DNA of 64,000 bases. Origin: Stenotrophomonas sp. SY1 (GTDB lineage: Bacteria; Pseudomonadota; Gammaproteobacteria; Xanthomonadales; Xanthomonadaceae). The notes beneath the pieces were generated by a model, which was not told where the DNA came from, made no database searches, and was given only the letters and a program-made list of their open reading frames with translations. This document shows, one piece after another, positions 27,869-36,664 of this stretch. A program made the translations under genes and the position numbers. The stretch is taken from positions 2,399,543-2,463,542 of the forward strand of contig NZ_JAJOYR010000001.1 of assembly GCF_021202945.1 (NCBI RefSeq). The letters are read 5' to 3'. Within the stretch, counting starts at the first letter, position 1; each line of letters opens with the position of its first letter.

Positions 27869-29401
27869 ATGGCACAGATCATCAACACCAACATCATGTC
27901 GCTGAACGCTCAGCGCAACTTGAACACCAGCGGTTCCAGCCTGGCTACCTCGATCCAGCGCCTGTCCTCGGGCCTGCGTATCAACAGCGCCAAGGACGAC
28001 GCCGCCGGCCTGGCGATCTCGGAACGCTTCACCACCCAGATCCGCGGCATGGACCAGGCCGCACGCAACGCCAACGACGGCATCTCGCTGTCGCAGACCG
28101 CCGAGGGCGCACTGGGCGAGATCAGCAACAACCTGCAGCGCATCCGCGAGCTGGCCGTGCAGTCGCGCAATGCCACCAACTCGCCGTCGGACCGCACCGC
28201 ACTGGACGCTGAAGTGCAGCTGTTGAAGGCCGAGATCCAGCGCGTCGCCGAACAGACCAACTTCAACGGCACCCCGTTGCTGGACGGCAGCTTCCAGAAC
28301 CAGGCCTTCCAGGTCGGCGCCGACCAGGGCCAGGTGATCAACATCGCCCAGATCGCCAACGCCAACATCAAGGAGCTGGGCAACTGGAACCGCGTGGATA
28401 CGCCGGCCACGCTTGCCGGCGTTGCCGCTACCGGTGGCGCCAATGCCGGCACCCCCAATGCAACCGCTGGCACCATCGATGCCACCAACTTCGGCGCTCC
28501 GACCGGCACCGCCCCGGCGCTGACCTACCAGGGCTTTGACCTCACCATCAACGGCACCACCGTGTCGGTGGCGGGCGTCAACAACGGCACCGATGCGAAC
28601 GACGCACGTGCCAAGCTGCTCAACAACATCGCCACCGCGATCAATGGCAATGCCACCGTGGGCGGTGCCACCGGCCTGCAGGTCAATACCACCACTGGTG
28701 TGATCACCAACGGCGGCAACGCCGTGACGATCACGGCGACCGGTGCCAACGCTGCCGAGTTTGGCGGCGCCATCACCGTTGCATCGGCCACCGGCATCGT
28801 CCCGGCCAGCTTCACCGCCGGCAACTTCACCCTGACCGGTCCGAAGGGCGAAGCCACCATCAACTTCGCTGCTGCCGGCGGTGGCGCACAACGCGCCAGC
28901 GACCTGGTCAAGGCCGTCAACAACCAGAGCTACAACACCGGCGTTACCGCCTCGCTGGATCCCAACGGCAACCTGATGCTGGCCTCCACGTCCGGCCAGT
29001 TCACCGTTGCCGGTGATGCATCGCTGACCGAACAAACCGGCCTGACCGGCGCCACCACCACCAACTGGGTGGCAGGCACGGCCGAAACCGGTTTCGAGGA
29101 CCTGGACGTGCTGTCGGCCACCGGCGCGGACAACGCACTCAATGCCATCGATTCGGCATTGCAGTCGATCAACTCGGCGCGTGCGGACCTGGGTGCGATC
29201 CAGAATCGCTTCACCTCGACCATCGCCAACCTCAACACGTCTTCGGAGAACCTCTCGGCCGCGCGCAGCCGCATCCGCGATACCGACTACGCCAAGGAAA
29301 CGGCGGAGCTGACCCGCACGCAGATCCTGCAGCAGGCCGGCACCGCCATGCTGGCCCAGGCCAACCAGTCGCCGCAGAACGTGCTCAGCCTGCTCAAGTA
29401 A
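27869..29401 (+). CDS. fliC: Flagellin, copy 1
   Basis: A 510-residue flagellin. The D0/D1 N-terminus (MAQIINTNIMSLNAQRNL, SSGLRINSAKDDAAGLAISE) and C-terminus (SRIRDTDYAKETAELTRTQI) are near-identical to copy 2, while the middle domain (about 180-420), rich in Ala, Thr and Gly, has diverged. CGGAGA precedes the ATG. I find neither a sigma-28 nor a sigma-54 promoter in the 67-base gap after flgL, so this copy may depend on read-through from flgGHIJKL. A strong terminator follows. Confidence 0.95.
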   Translation: MAQIINTNIMSLNAQRNLNTSGSSLATSIQRLSSGLRINSAKDDAAGLAISERFTTQIRGMDQAARNANDGISLSQTAEGALGEISNNLQRIRELAVQSRNATNSPSDRTALDAEVQLLKAEIQRVAEQTNFNGTPLLDGSFQNQAFQVGADQGQVINIAQIANANIKELGNWNRVDTPATLAGVAATGGANAGTPNATAGTIDATNFGAPTGTAPALTYQGFDLTINGTTVSVAGVNNGTDANDARAKLLNNIATAINGNATVGGATGLQVNTTTGVITNGGNAVTITATGANAAEFGGAITVASATGIVPASFTAGNFTLTGPKGEATINFAAAGGGAQRASDLVKAVNNQSYNTGVTASLDPNGNLMLASTSGQFTVAGDASLTEQTGLTGATTTNWVAGTAETGFEDLDVLSATGADNALNAIDSALQSINSARADLGAIQNRFTSTIANLNTSSENLSAARSRIRDTDYAKETAELTRTQILQQAGTAMLAQANQSPQNVLSLLK

Positions 29402-29420
29402 TCCGCAGCAGTGCTTGCAA

Positions 29421-29453
29421 CGACAAAGCCCCGGCAATGCCGGGGCTTTGTCG
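29421..29453 (+). terminator. Intrinsic terminator between the two flagellin genes
   Basis: A 16-bp perfect stem (CGACAAAGCCCCGGCA and its complement) around a single A, 20 bases after the first flagellin. T-rich bases follow but no long T tract; the near-palindrome would work in both directions. Confidence 0.88.
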
Positions 29454-29490
29454 TTCCTTGGCGTTGAACGCTTCCGCGTAGGCAATGCGC

Positions 29491-29517
29491 TAAAGCTGCC
29501 CGGGAAGCTGCCGTTAT
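29491..29517 (+). promoter_or_regulatory. Sigma-28 promoter of flagellin copy 2
   Basis: TAAA (29491-29494), 15 bases, GCCGTTAT (29510-29517), two mismatches to the consensus. The leader of about 95 bases carries AGGAAG close to the ATG. Confidence 0.85.
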
Positions 29518-29618
29518 TGGTATCAGCAGCGGTGCTTCGGCTCCTACACCCCGCCCCACTGCACCCAGTACCGGCCAGGTGATGTGCCGGACCAAACGCC
29601 AAACAGGAAGCTCGAATC

Positions 29619-31124
29619 ATGGCACAAGTCATCAATACCAACATCATGTCGCTCAATGCCCAGCGCAACCTGGGTACCAGCGGCTCCAGCCTGGCCACCT
29701 CGATCCAGCGCCTGTCCTCGGGCCTGCGCATCAACAGCGCCAAGGACGACGCCGCCGGCTTGGCGATCTCCGAACGCTTCAGCACCCAGATCCGCGGCAT
29801 GGACCAGGCTGCCCGCAACGCCAACGACGGCATCTCGCTGGCGCAGACCGCCGAAGGCGCTCTGACCGAAATCGGCAACAACCTGCAGCGTATCCGCGAG
29901 CTGTCGGTGCAGGCCCGCAACGCCACCAACTCGCCGTCCGACCGTGAAGCGCTGAACGCTGAAGTCCAGCTGCTGAAGGCCGAAATCCAGCGCGTTGCCG
30001 AAGACACCAACTTCAACGGCACCAAGCTGCTGGACGGTGGCTTCCAGAGCCAGTCGTTCCAGATCGGCGCCGACCAGGGCCAGACGATCGATATCGCCCA
30101 GATCGCCAACGCCAACATCAAGGACCTGGGCAACTGGAACAAGGTTGCCACCTCGGCTGCCGCTTCGGCCGCAAAGCCGACCGGCACCGTCACTGCCGGC
30201 GGCACCGGTGAGCTCGACCTGACCTCGCTGGCCGTCGACACCACCAACGGCGCTGCTGCATTCGAAATCGAGGTCAATGGCGCCAAGGTCGCAATTACCG
30301 CTACCGCATACACCACTGACGCCGCCACGACCCAGCAGGCCGTTGCCGCCAAGGTCGCCACCGCCGTCAACACCGCCGCGGGCTCCACGGTTGCCACCGC
30401 CACCGCTGGCAAGGTCGCTCTGGACAACAGCGCTGCCGGCTCCAAGGCACTGACCGTCAATGCCGCCGGCGGCCAGTTCGCCAGTGCGTCCGTCGCAGGT
30501 GAAAAGACCTCCTTCGATGCCGGCAGCTTCACGCTGAAGGGCGCGAAGGGTGACGTGACGATCAGCTTCGGCGCGGCCGGCTCTGCTGCACAGCGTGCCA
30601 CCGACCTGGTCAAGGCGATCAACAACCAGAGCTACAACACCGGCGTGTCCGCCTCGCTGGACAAGGATGGCCAGTTGGCCCTGTCCTCATCGCAGGGCGA
30701 CTTCGAAATCTCGGGCACCGCAGCCGACGTGCTGAAGCACACCGGCCTGACCACCGGCAAGACCGCCGATGGCACCGGCGGCACCGCATGGGTGGGTGGC
30801 GAGTCCGCTACCGGCTTCGCCGACCTGGACATCTCCACCACCGCAGGTGCCGACAACGCACTGAACGCGATGGACGCAGCTCTGAACACCATCAACTCGG
30901 CCCGCGCCGACCTGGGTGCTGTGCAGAACCGCTTCACCTCGGTGGTTGCCAACCTGAACACCTCGTCGGAAAACATGTCCTCGGCCCGTAGCCGTATTCG
31001 TGACACCGACTACGCCAAGGAAACGGCAGAACTGACCCGCACGCAGATCCTGCAGCAGGCCGGTACCGCCATGCTGGCCCAGGCCAACCAGACCAGCCAG
31101 AACGTGCTGAGCCTGCTGCGCTGA
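29619..31124 (+). CDS. fliC: Flagellin, copy 2
   Basis: A 501-residue flagellin. The outer 180 and 90 residues match copy 1 almost perfectly; the middle differs in sequence and is very rich in Ala and Thr (for example TTNGAAAFEIEVNGAKVAIT). It has its own FliA promoter and a good ribosome site (CAGGAAG), so it is likely the main filament subunit. Exported by the flagellar type III system; FliS is the expected chaperone. Two hairpins follow the stop. Confidence 0.96.
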   Translation: MAQVINTNIMSLNAQRNLGTSGSSLATSIQRLSSGLRINSAKDDAAGLAISERFSTQIRGMDQAARNANDGISLAQTAEGALTEIGNNLQRIRELSVQARNATNSPSDREALNAEVQLLKAEIQRVAEDTNFNGTKLLDGGFQSQSFQIGADQGQTIDIAQIANANIKDLGNWNKVATSAAASAAKPTGTVTAGGTGELDLTSLAVDTTNGAAAFEIEVNGAKVAITATAYTTDAATTQQAVAAKVATAVNTAAGSTVATATAGKVALDNSAAGSKALTVNAAGGQFASASVAGEKTSFDAGSFTLKGAKGDVTISFGAAGSAAQRATDLVKAINNQSYNTGVSASLDKDGQLALSSSQGDFEISGTAADVLKHTGLTTGKTADGTGGTAWVGGESATGFADLDISTTAGADNALNAMDAALNTINSARADLGAVQNRFTSVVANLNTSSENMSSARSRIRDTDYAKETAELTRTQILQQAGTAMLAQANQTSQNVLSLLR

Positions 31125-31141
31125 TCCAGCAAGCCCCACCC

Positions 31142-31202
31142 CGACAGTGGCGCGGACGCGCCACTGTCGCCACAAGCCCCGCCCGCAACGGCGGGGCTTG
31201 TG
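31142..31202 (+). terminator. Double hairpin terminator after flagellin copy 2
   Basis: First stem 13 bp (31142-31154 with 31157-31169, loop GA); second stem 13 bp (31171-31183 with 31190-31202, loop six bases). No T tract follows, so termination efficiency is uncertain, but two such stems in a row behind a flagellin gene fit a strong stop or mRNA protection. Confidence 0.75.
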
Positions 31203-31217
31203 CGTTGTGGAACATCG

Positions 31218-31332
31218 GTAGGAGCAGCTTCCGCCGCGGAGCGGGTAATACGACCGTTGCCAATTGGTCGGCGATTGCAGCCAACGCTTCGATCAGGCGG
31301 CTTCCAAGCTTCGCGACTGAAGCCGCTCCCAC
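31218..31332. repeat. REP inverted pair upstream of fliD
   Basis: Left GTAGGAGCAGCTTCCGCC... at 31218-31242 and right GCTTCGCGACTGAAGCC... at 31308-31332. Both copies carry changes. The rest of the 363-bp gap holds the two fliD promoters. Confidence 0.85.
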
Positions 31333-31374
31333 GGCGCGCCGCACAGCGTCCTGCACCTGATTCCCCCGCCCCAC

Positions 31375-31390
31375 TGGCACACGTCTTGCA
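31375..31390 (+). promoter_or_regulatory. Sigma-54 promoter of fliD
   Basis: TGGCACACGTCTTGCA is a perfect -24/-12 element, 98 bases before the fliD ATG. Confidence 0.9.
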
Positions 31391-31412
31391 CTTCACTGCG
31401 CAACCACGCGGC

Positions 31413-31439
31413 TAAAGCTCAGCCTCCGCGTGCCGATAC
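31413..31439 (+). promoter_or_regulatory. Sigma-28 promoter of fliD
   Basis: TAAA (31413-31416), 15 bases, GCCGATAC (31432-31439), one mismatch, 23 bases downstream of the sigma-54 element. The start of the sigma-54 transcript (near 31401) lies just before this box. Confidence 0.88.
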
Positions 31440-31487
31440 CCGGGATGCCTGCTGCAACGCCATCCCCTTGCCGCAAGAGGAAACCAC

Positions 31488-32852
31488 ATGGCCACGTCTT
31501 CCCTGTCCACGATCGGCTCCGGCCTGGACATTCCCACCATCGTTGCGCAGTTGGTCGCCGCTGAACGCGCGCCTACCGCCAACCGCATCAACAACCAAGG
31601 AACCACGGCCACCGCCAAGCTCTCGGCGCTGGGCAGCATCAAGAGCTCGCTCAGCACCCTGCAATCGGCGATGGAAGCCATGGGCAAGGCAGCCGACGTG
31701 CGCGCCTACAAAACGTCCGTGCCTGAAAAGAGCGGTTTCGGCGCCACCATCGTCACCGACCCCTCCACCGGCAAGACGCTGGCGGCTGCGGGCAGCTACA
31801 ACATTGAAGTCATCAGTCTGGCGCAATCGCAGAAACTCAGCTCAGGCGCCTTCGATGCTGCCAGCATCGTCGGCGACGGCCAGCTGACGATTGCCTGGGG
31901 CGAGGAGGACTCGCTCTCGGTCGACATCGCCCCCGGCAGCAACCTGACCAGCATCGCGGCGGCCATCAACAGCGCTGCGGGCGGCAAAGGCGTCAATGCC
32001 ACCGTCATCACCGCCAATGACGGCCAGCACCTGGTCCTCAATGCGGTCAACGCAGGCACCGAAGGTGCGTTGACCGTCACGGCCAGCGGCGGCAACGGCG
32101 GCCTGTCGGCTCTGACCTGGGACGGCACCAGCGGCGGCATGAGCCAGATCAAGGCGCCGACAAACGCGCACGTGCGCGTGGATGGCTTCGACCGGGAATC
32201 CAGCAGCAACAGCGTCAGCGACATCATCGCCGGCGTGACCCTGGACCTGACCAAGGCCGAGCCCGGCACCATCACCGCGCTGACCATCACCCAGGACAAC
32301 GAACCACTGAAGACGGCGGTGCAGGCGTTTGTCACTGCGTACAACGCTTCGGTCAACCTGCTCAAGTCCTCCAGCGCCTACGACGCAACCACGGACAAAG
32401 CCTCGGTACTGACCGGTGATTCGATGGTGCGCGGCCTGCAGCAGCAGCTGCGCGGCCAGCTCAGCGCCAACATCATCGACCTCAAGGAACTGGGCCTGAC
32501 CGTGACCAAGGACGGCACCCTGTCACTGGACGCGAGCACGTTCGACAAGGCCATGGCCAAGAACCCGGCCGCCGCCGAGGCATTGGTTGGCAAAAGCGGT
32601 GCGCTCTATGAAGGCATGAACAGCATCCTCAAGAGCAACCTGGACAGCGGCACCGGCACGCTGGTTCAGCGCACCGACACGCTCAACAAGGAAATCAAGA
32701 AGCTGGAAAAGCAGCTCGACGAGCTCGATGCCCGCATGGAAAAGGTTTCGGCCCGCTATACCGCACAGTTCACGGCGATGGACAAACTGGTATCGCAGAT
32801 GCAGAGCACCAGCAGCTACCTCACCCAGCAGCTGTCGGCGATGTCCAGCTGA
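31488..32852 (+). CDS. fliD: Flagellar filament capping protein FliD
   Basis: A 454-residue HAP2. The N-terminus (SLSTIGSGLDIPTIVAQLVA) and C-terminal coiled coil (LNKEIKKLEKQLDELDARME, ending QFTAMDKLVSQMQSTSSYLT) are the family marks. It caps the filament and folds incoming flagellin. GAGG lies about 10 bases before the ATG. Served by tandem sigma-54 and sigma-28 promoters. FliS and three small genes follow. Confidence 0.96.
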   Translation: MATSSLSTIGSGLDIPTIVAQLVAAERAPTANRINNQGTTATAKLSALGSIKSSLSTLQSAMEAMGKAADVRAYKTSVPEKSGFGATIVTDPSTGKTLAAAGSYNIEVISLAQSQKLSSGAFDAASIVGDGQLTIAWGEEDSLSVDIAPGSNLTSIAAAINSAAGGKGVNATVITANDGQHLVLNAVNAGTEGALTVTASGGNGGLSALTWDGTSGGMSQIKAPTNAHVRVDGFDRESSSNSVSDIIAGVTLDLTKAEPGTITALTITQDNEPLKTAVQAFVTAYNASVNLLKSSSAYDATTDKASVLTGDSMVRGLQQQLRGQLSANIIDLKELGLTVTKDGTLSLDASTFDKAMAKNPAAAEALVGKSGALYEGMNSILKSNLDSGTGTLVQRTDTLNKEIKKLEKQLDELDARMEKVSARYTAQFTAMDKLVSQMQSTSSYLTQQLSAMSS

Positions 32853-32867
32853 CAACCGCAGGCCGGC

Positions 32868-32895
32868 TCAAGCTGGCGGCCCTGATGGCCGATAG
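32868..32895 (+). promoter_or_regulatory. Possible sigma-28 promoter of fliS
   Basis: TCAA (32868-32871), 16 bases, GCCGATAG (32888-32895): the same non-standard layout as the cheV element. It lies 71 bases before the fliS ATG. Weaker than the other FliA sites here. Confidence 0.4.
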
Positions 32896-32966
32896 CTAAG
32901 GGAGCCACACACACGATGTATCGGCAGTCGCTGCCTTCACTGCACGAACACCAGGAGATTGAGTAC

Positions 32967-33386
32967 ATGTACGGCCCAAGCCGCCATTTCGCCGAACAAT
33001 ACCGCCAGATCGGCGTCTCCACCCGGGTGGTGGATGCGGATCCGCACAAACTGGTCTCACTGTTGCTGGAAGGCGCCAACGAGCGCATGCGTCGTGCTGA
33101 AGCCTTCCTGGCCCAGGGCGACCAGGCACTCAAGGGCAAGGCCATCGGTGAAGCCTGTGCCATCGTCGGCCACCTCAATGGCTCGCTCGATCACGCTGCA
33201 GGTGGTGAAGTTGCCGGCAACCTGTCCGCCCTTTATGACTACATCGTGCAGCGCCTGACCGAAGCCAACCTCAACAACGACGTGACCGCCCTGCAGGAAT
33301 CATTGTCCCTGCTGGGCGAGATCGAATCGGCATGGAATGCGATCCCGGTCGAGCAACGCCGCCATCCGGTCGCCAATGGAGCCTGA
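32967..33386 (+). CDS. fliS: Flagellin export chaperone FliS
   Basis: A 139-residue four-helix chaperone that binds the C-terminus of flagellin. Y-x-x-IGV-TRVV-DADPHKLVSLLLEGA at about 12-36 is the FliS signature (here YRQIGVSTRVVDADPHKL). The start at 32967 has AGGAG 9 bases upstream; a frame from 32916 would add 17 residues unlike the family. The next gene starts one base after the stop. Confidence 0.95.
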   Translation: MYGPSRHFAEQYRQIGVSTRVVDADPHKLVSLLLEGANERMRRAEAFLAQGDQALKGKAIGEACAIVGHLNGSLDHAAGGEVAGNLSALYDYIVQRLTEANLNNDVTALQESLSLLGEIESAWNAIPVEQRRHPVANGA

Positions 33387-33387
33387 G

Positions 33388-33699
33388 ATGTCCAATGACA
33401 ACATCGCCATGCTGCAGGCCCTGCATGCGGACCTGGAATCGTTGAAGAACGCCATCGAAGGTGAAGACCATGACCTGGCCGAACGCATCGTCAGCGGGCA
33501 CGACCAGCGCTTGCGCGACTACATCCGCGATCACGGCGTTCAGGCCGAAGCCACTGCATTGCAGGGGCTGCTGGAACAGCAGCAGGCGCTGACCGGCCGC
33601 ATGCGTGAGCTGCGCGACGAAGCGGCCGAGCATCTGCGCCACGAGCGGCAGTCGGCGCGTGCGGCCAATGCCTATCAGCAGGCTGGCGCACGACCATGA
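33388..33699 (+). CDS. FliT-like small flagellar protein
   Basis: A 103-residue, all-helical, charged protein (MSNDNIAMLQALHADLESLK ... HERQSARAANAYQQ). It sits right after fliS, where FliT is found in many bacteria; FliT chaperones FliD. Sequence resemblance is weak, so the call rests on position and size. It overlaps the following PilZ-type gene by four bases. Confidence 0.6.
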   Translation: MSNDNIAMLQALHADLESLKNAIEGEDHDLAERIVSGHDQRLRDYIRDHGVQAEATALQGLLEQQQALTGRMRELRDEAAEHLRHERQSARAANAYQQAGARP

Positions 33700-34265
33700 C
33701 CACCGGAGGCATCGTGCACCCCGCCGAGACCGAGCTGTTCGATGACACGCTCAGCTGTGAGGTGACACTGCCAGTGCTGTTCGAAGCCGGCGCCAGCGTG
33801 TTGCGGCCCGGTGCATCTGAGATGCTGTTGCGCAGCGTCGCCCTGGTGGAGGATTCGCGCAGCAATGACGAGGGCGAGGAGAGAACTGACAGCAGCGCCC
33901 AGCTGCAACGTCTGGAAGCCCGCCTGGACCTGACCCTGGTGCTGCTTGGCCGTTTGCTGCAGCAGACCACCCAGACCCTCCCACTCCGCCCGTTGCGCTG
34001 GTCGCGACACGGGCTTCGCATCGACCTACCGCACGCGCTCGATGCGCAGCCAGGCAGCACAGGCGTGGTCAAGCTGCTGCCCGTGGAATGGCTACCGGAC
34101 CATATCGAGCTGCCGGTAGTGGTGCTCGCGCAGGAGGGTACAGCTGCCGGCAGCCGCCTTTGGCTGCGCCTGCAGGAAACCAGCGAGGCATTCGCCTCGG
34201 CACTGGAACGCCACCTGTTTCGCCTGCATCGCCGCCAGATTGCCGATAGCCGGCGCAACCGGTGA
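33696..34265 (+). CDS. Atypical PilZ-domain protein (possible cyclic di-GMP receptor)
   Basis: A 189-residue protein with an N-terminal beta-rich part (LSCEVTLPVLFEAGASVL), a helical middle (AQLQRLEARLDLTLVLLGRL) and a beta-rich C-terminal part (RWSRHGLRIDLP, GSTGVVKLLP, then LWLRLQE). This layout fits the tetramer-forming PilZ type known in xanthomonads, in which the RxxxR and D/NxSxxG motifs are not classical. Cyclic di-GMP binding is therefore uncertain. It is part of the fliD-fliS transcription unit, which suggests a flagellar or motility role. Confidence 0.62.
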   Translation: MTTGGIVHPAETELFDDTLSCEVTLPVLFEAGASVLRPGASEMLLRSVALVEDSRSNDEGEERTDSSAQLQRLEARLDLTLVLLGRLLQQTTQTLPLRPLRWSRHGLRIDLPHALDAQPGSTGVVKLLPVEWLPDHIELPVVVLAQEGTAAGSRLWLRLQETSEAFASALERHLFRLHRRQIADSRRNR

Positions 34266-34345
34266 GCATAAGCACGACTTTCGGCCTGTTGGCGCCGATG
34301 GCCGGGCTCCGTTAAGGTGCAGCCTTCCGCTAAGGTACCGTTTCC

Positions 34346-34978
34346 GTGCGCGTTCTAATTGTCGACGACCATACCCTGGTCCGTGCCGGACTCAGTCGGC
34401 TGCTGCAGACTTTCGGCGACATCGATGTCGTTGCCGAAGCCAGCACTGCCGAGCAGGCACTGGAAATGGCGCTGTTCCACCGGCCCGACCTGATCCTGAT
34501 GGACCTGTCGCTGCCCGGCCGCAGCGGCCTGGAGGCACTCAGTGACGTCCGCGCGCATCTGCCGCATGTCCACACCGTGATGATGTCCATGCATGACGAC
34601 ACCAGCCACGTTCGCGATGCGCTGGATCGCGGTGCGGTCGGCTTCGTGGTCAAGGACGCCGCACCTGCCGAACTTGAGCTTGCGTTGCGCGCAGCGGTGG
34701 CCGGACAGGTGTTCCTGAGCCCGCAGATCTCGGCCAAGATGCTGGCGCCGCTGATCGCCCGCGAGCGCCCTACCGGCATCGCAGCCTTGTCACCGCGCCA
34801 GAAGCAGATCCTGCGTCGCCTGGGCAGTGGTCAGAGCACCAAGGAAATCGCCGCGGAGCTGGGTATCAGCATCAAGACCGTGGAAACCCACCGTGCACGG
34901 ATGATGGAAACGCTTGGCTGTCGGCGCGCCACTGACCTGTTGTTGCTGGCTGTACGCCATGAAAAGGACTTGATCTGA
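34346..34978 (+). CDS. NarL/FixJ-family response regulator
   Basis: A 210-residue two-domain regulator: receiver at 1-120 (VDDHT, acceptor D53 in LILMDLSLPG, KDA near 111-113) and a LuxR-type helix-turn-helix at about 145-205 (LSPRQKQILRRLGSG, STKEIAAELGISIKTVETHR). It binds DNA when phosphorylated. The start is a GTG with AAGG some 11 bases upstream. No kinase is adjacent; the NarX-like kinase at 9403 is a class match. Position between fliS and rpoN suggests control of motility genes. Confidence 0.88.
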   Translation: MRVLIVDDHTLVRAGLSRLLQTFGDIDVVAEASTAEQALEMALFHRPDLILMDLSLPGRSGLEALSDVRAHLPHVHTVMMSMHDDTSHVRDALDRGAVGFVVKDAAPAELELALRAAVAGQVFLSPQISAKMLAPLIARERPTGIAALSPRQKQILRRLGSGQSTKEIAAELGISIKTVETHRARMMETLGCRRATDLLLLAVRHEKDLI

Positions 34979-35240
34979 CGTCGGAATGTCGCCCGATTCC
35001 GCACTGCGTCACAAAAACGGATTTCCGGCGCCACACTGTATGGAAGCGAGCGGAATCAAATAGTTACTTAGAAACAGCCTTCGCCACGCGTCGGAAATTT
35101 GGCGAAATGTAGGTGATTCCCCGACAAATCGTCAGGGGCGCCACGACAGGCATCAGGGCGGCACCTATTACGGCCCTGACAGCTGCCACGCAAGATGCGT
35201 TCCACAACGCGCCGGCCATTGGCGCGGTATGGGGAAACGC
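34979..35240. other. AT-richer intergenic region before rpoN
   Basis: No gene. The stretch 35057-35120 is richer in A and T than its surroundings and contains AAATTT, which fits a promoter and control region for rpoN. I could not identify a definite -35/-10 pair or a terminator. Confidence 0.4.
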
Positions 35241-36650
35241 ATGAAAGCCGTACTGTCCACACAGCTGGGTCAACAGCTCCATCTCACACCTGCCTTGCTG
35301 CAATCCATCCGTCTGCTGCAGCTCAACGGCATGCAGCTGGAACTGGAAGTGCGCCAGGCGATGGAGAACAACCCGCTGCTGGAACTCCACGAAGAGCGCG
35401 AACTCGCCGGCGACGATGCGGGCGCAGACGCAGCGCAGACCGACGCAGCCGCTTTCGACGAACTTCCCGAGCCATCGATGTGGGACACCCCAGGCGCCAG
35501 CTGGAGCGCGGGGGATGAAGACCGCATGGCGCGCATCGCCGCTGGTGAATCCACCGACCCGCAGCTGCGCGTACTGAACGCGCTGGCGTTGGACCTGCCC
35601 GCAGCCGACCTTGCCGTTGCCGCCTTCTGGCTGGAGCAGTGCGATGACGCCGGCTATCTGCAGGCACCTCTGGCACAACTGACGCAGCTGGCCAGCGCCC
35701 GCCTGGATCGCACCGCCACCGACCTGGAGGCCGTCCGTCAGAAGTTGCTGCACGGCGAACCGGCTGGCATGGCCGCCGTGGACCTGCGCGAATGTCTGCA
35801 GGCCCAGTTAACCGCCCTGTCCGGCAATGTCGCCGCCCGCCACCTGGCCCGGCGGCTGCTTGATGCGGACCTGCAATTGCTGGCCCAGCACGATTTCGAG
35901 GCCCTGGCCCGCGCACTGGATGCCGAGTCGGAAGACGTGCAGGAAGCCTTCCGCCTGGTGCTGTCGCTGCAACCACGCCCCGGCGAAGCCCTGCTGCCGC
36001 ACTCCGAACTGGCGGTCGTGCCGGACGTGGTGGCCTGGCACGCCGACGGCCAATGGCGCGTGGCCTTGAACCCTGCCACCACCCCGCGGCTGAACATCAA
36101 CCCCAGCTACGAACGGGTCGTGGCCGAGAGCAGCGGCGAGGCATCGCAGCCATTGCGCGAAATGCTGCATGAAGCCCGCTGGCTCACCCGTGGCCTGTCG
36201 ATGCGCTATGAAACCCTGCTGCGCACCGCGCGCGTGATCGTCGAGCGCCAGGCTGCGTTTCTGGTCGATGGCGAGGAAGCCATGGCCCCGCTGACCCTGA
36301 AAGAAGTGGCCGACACCATCGGCATGCACGAGTCCACCGTTTCGCGCATCACCTCCGGCAAGTATCTGCAGACCCCGCGCGGCACCTTCGAACTCAAGCA
36401 CTTCTTCGCCGTGCGGCTGGAAGGCGCGGCGGTGTCGGGATTGGCGGTCAAGGCCATGGTCAAGCGCCTGATCGATGCCGAACCGGCGGGCCGCCCGCTG
36501 GCCGATGAAGCCATTGCCGGGCTGTTGGCACGCCAGGGAGTGAACATCGCGCGCCGGACCGTCGCAAAATACCGCGAACAACTCGATATCGCCCCGGCCC
36601 GCGAGCGCCGTCGCCACGGCACCCTGCCGCAGCTGGCGCGCGCCGGCTGA
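35241..36650 (+). CDS. rpoN: RNA polymerase sigma-54 factor RpoN
   Basis: A 469-residue sigma factor. Region I, which activators contact, is MKAVLSTQLGQQLHLTPALL followed by QSIRLLQL. The core-binding region is central, a helix-turn-helix reads MHESTVSRITSGKYLQTPRG, and the RpoN box ARRTVAKYRE is intact near residues 437-446. The start at 35241 has GGGGA before it and matches other RpoN proteins; ATG 35229 adds four residues. It lies immediately upstream of fleQ, so this copy is probably the one used for flagella. A second rpoN may exist elsewhere, as in other xanthomonads. Confidence 0.95.
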   Translation: MKAVLSTQLGQQLHLTPALLQSIRLLQLNGMQLELEVRQAMENNPLLELHEERELAGDDAGADAAQTDAAAFDELPEPSMWDTPGASWSAGDEDRMARIAAGESTDPQLRVLNALALDLPAADLAVAAFWLEQCDDAGYLQAPLAQLTQLASARLDRTATDLEAVRQKLLHGEPAGMAAVDLRECLQAQLTALSGNVAARHLARRLLDADLQLLAQHDFEALARALDAESEDVQEAFRLVLSLQPRPGEALLPHSELAVVPDVVAWHADGQWRVALNPATTPRLNINPSYERVVAESSGEASQPLREMLHEARWLTRGLSMRYETLLRTARVIVERQAAFLVDGEEAMAPLTLKEVADTIGMHESTVSRITSGKYLQTPRGTFELKHFFAVRLEGAAVSGLAVKAMVKRLIDAEPAGRPLADEAIAGLLARQGVNIARRTVAKYREQLDIAPARERRRHGTLPQLARAG

Positions 36651-36664
36651 ACCCAAGGATTCCC

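Noticed and set aside
27785..30625. Reverse-strand open frame of 946 codons opposite both flagellins
   Set aside because: Reads as Ala/Val/Ser low complexity mirrored from the flagellin repeats; no start signals or domains.
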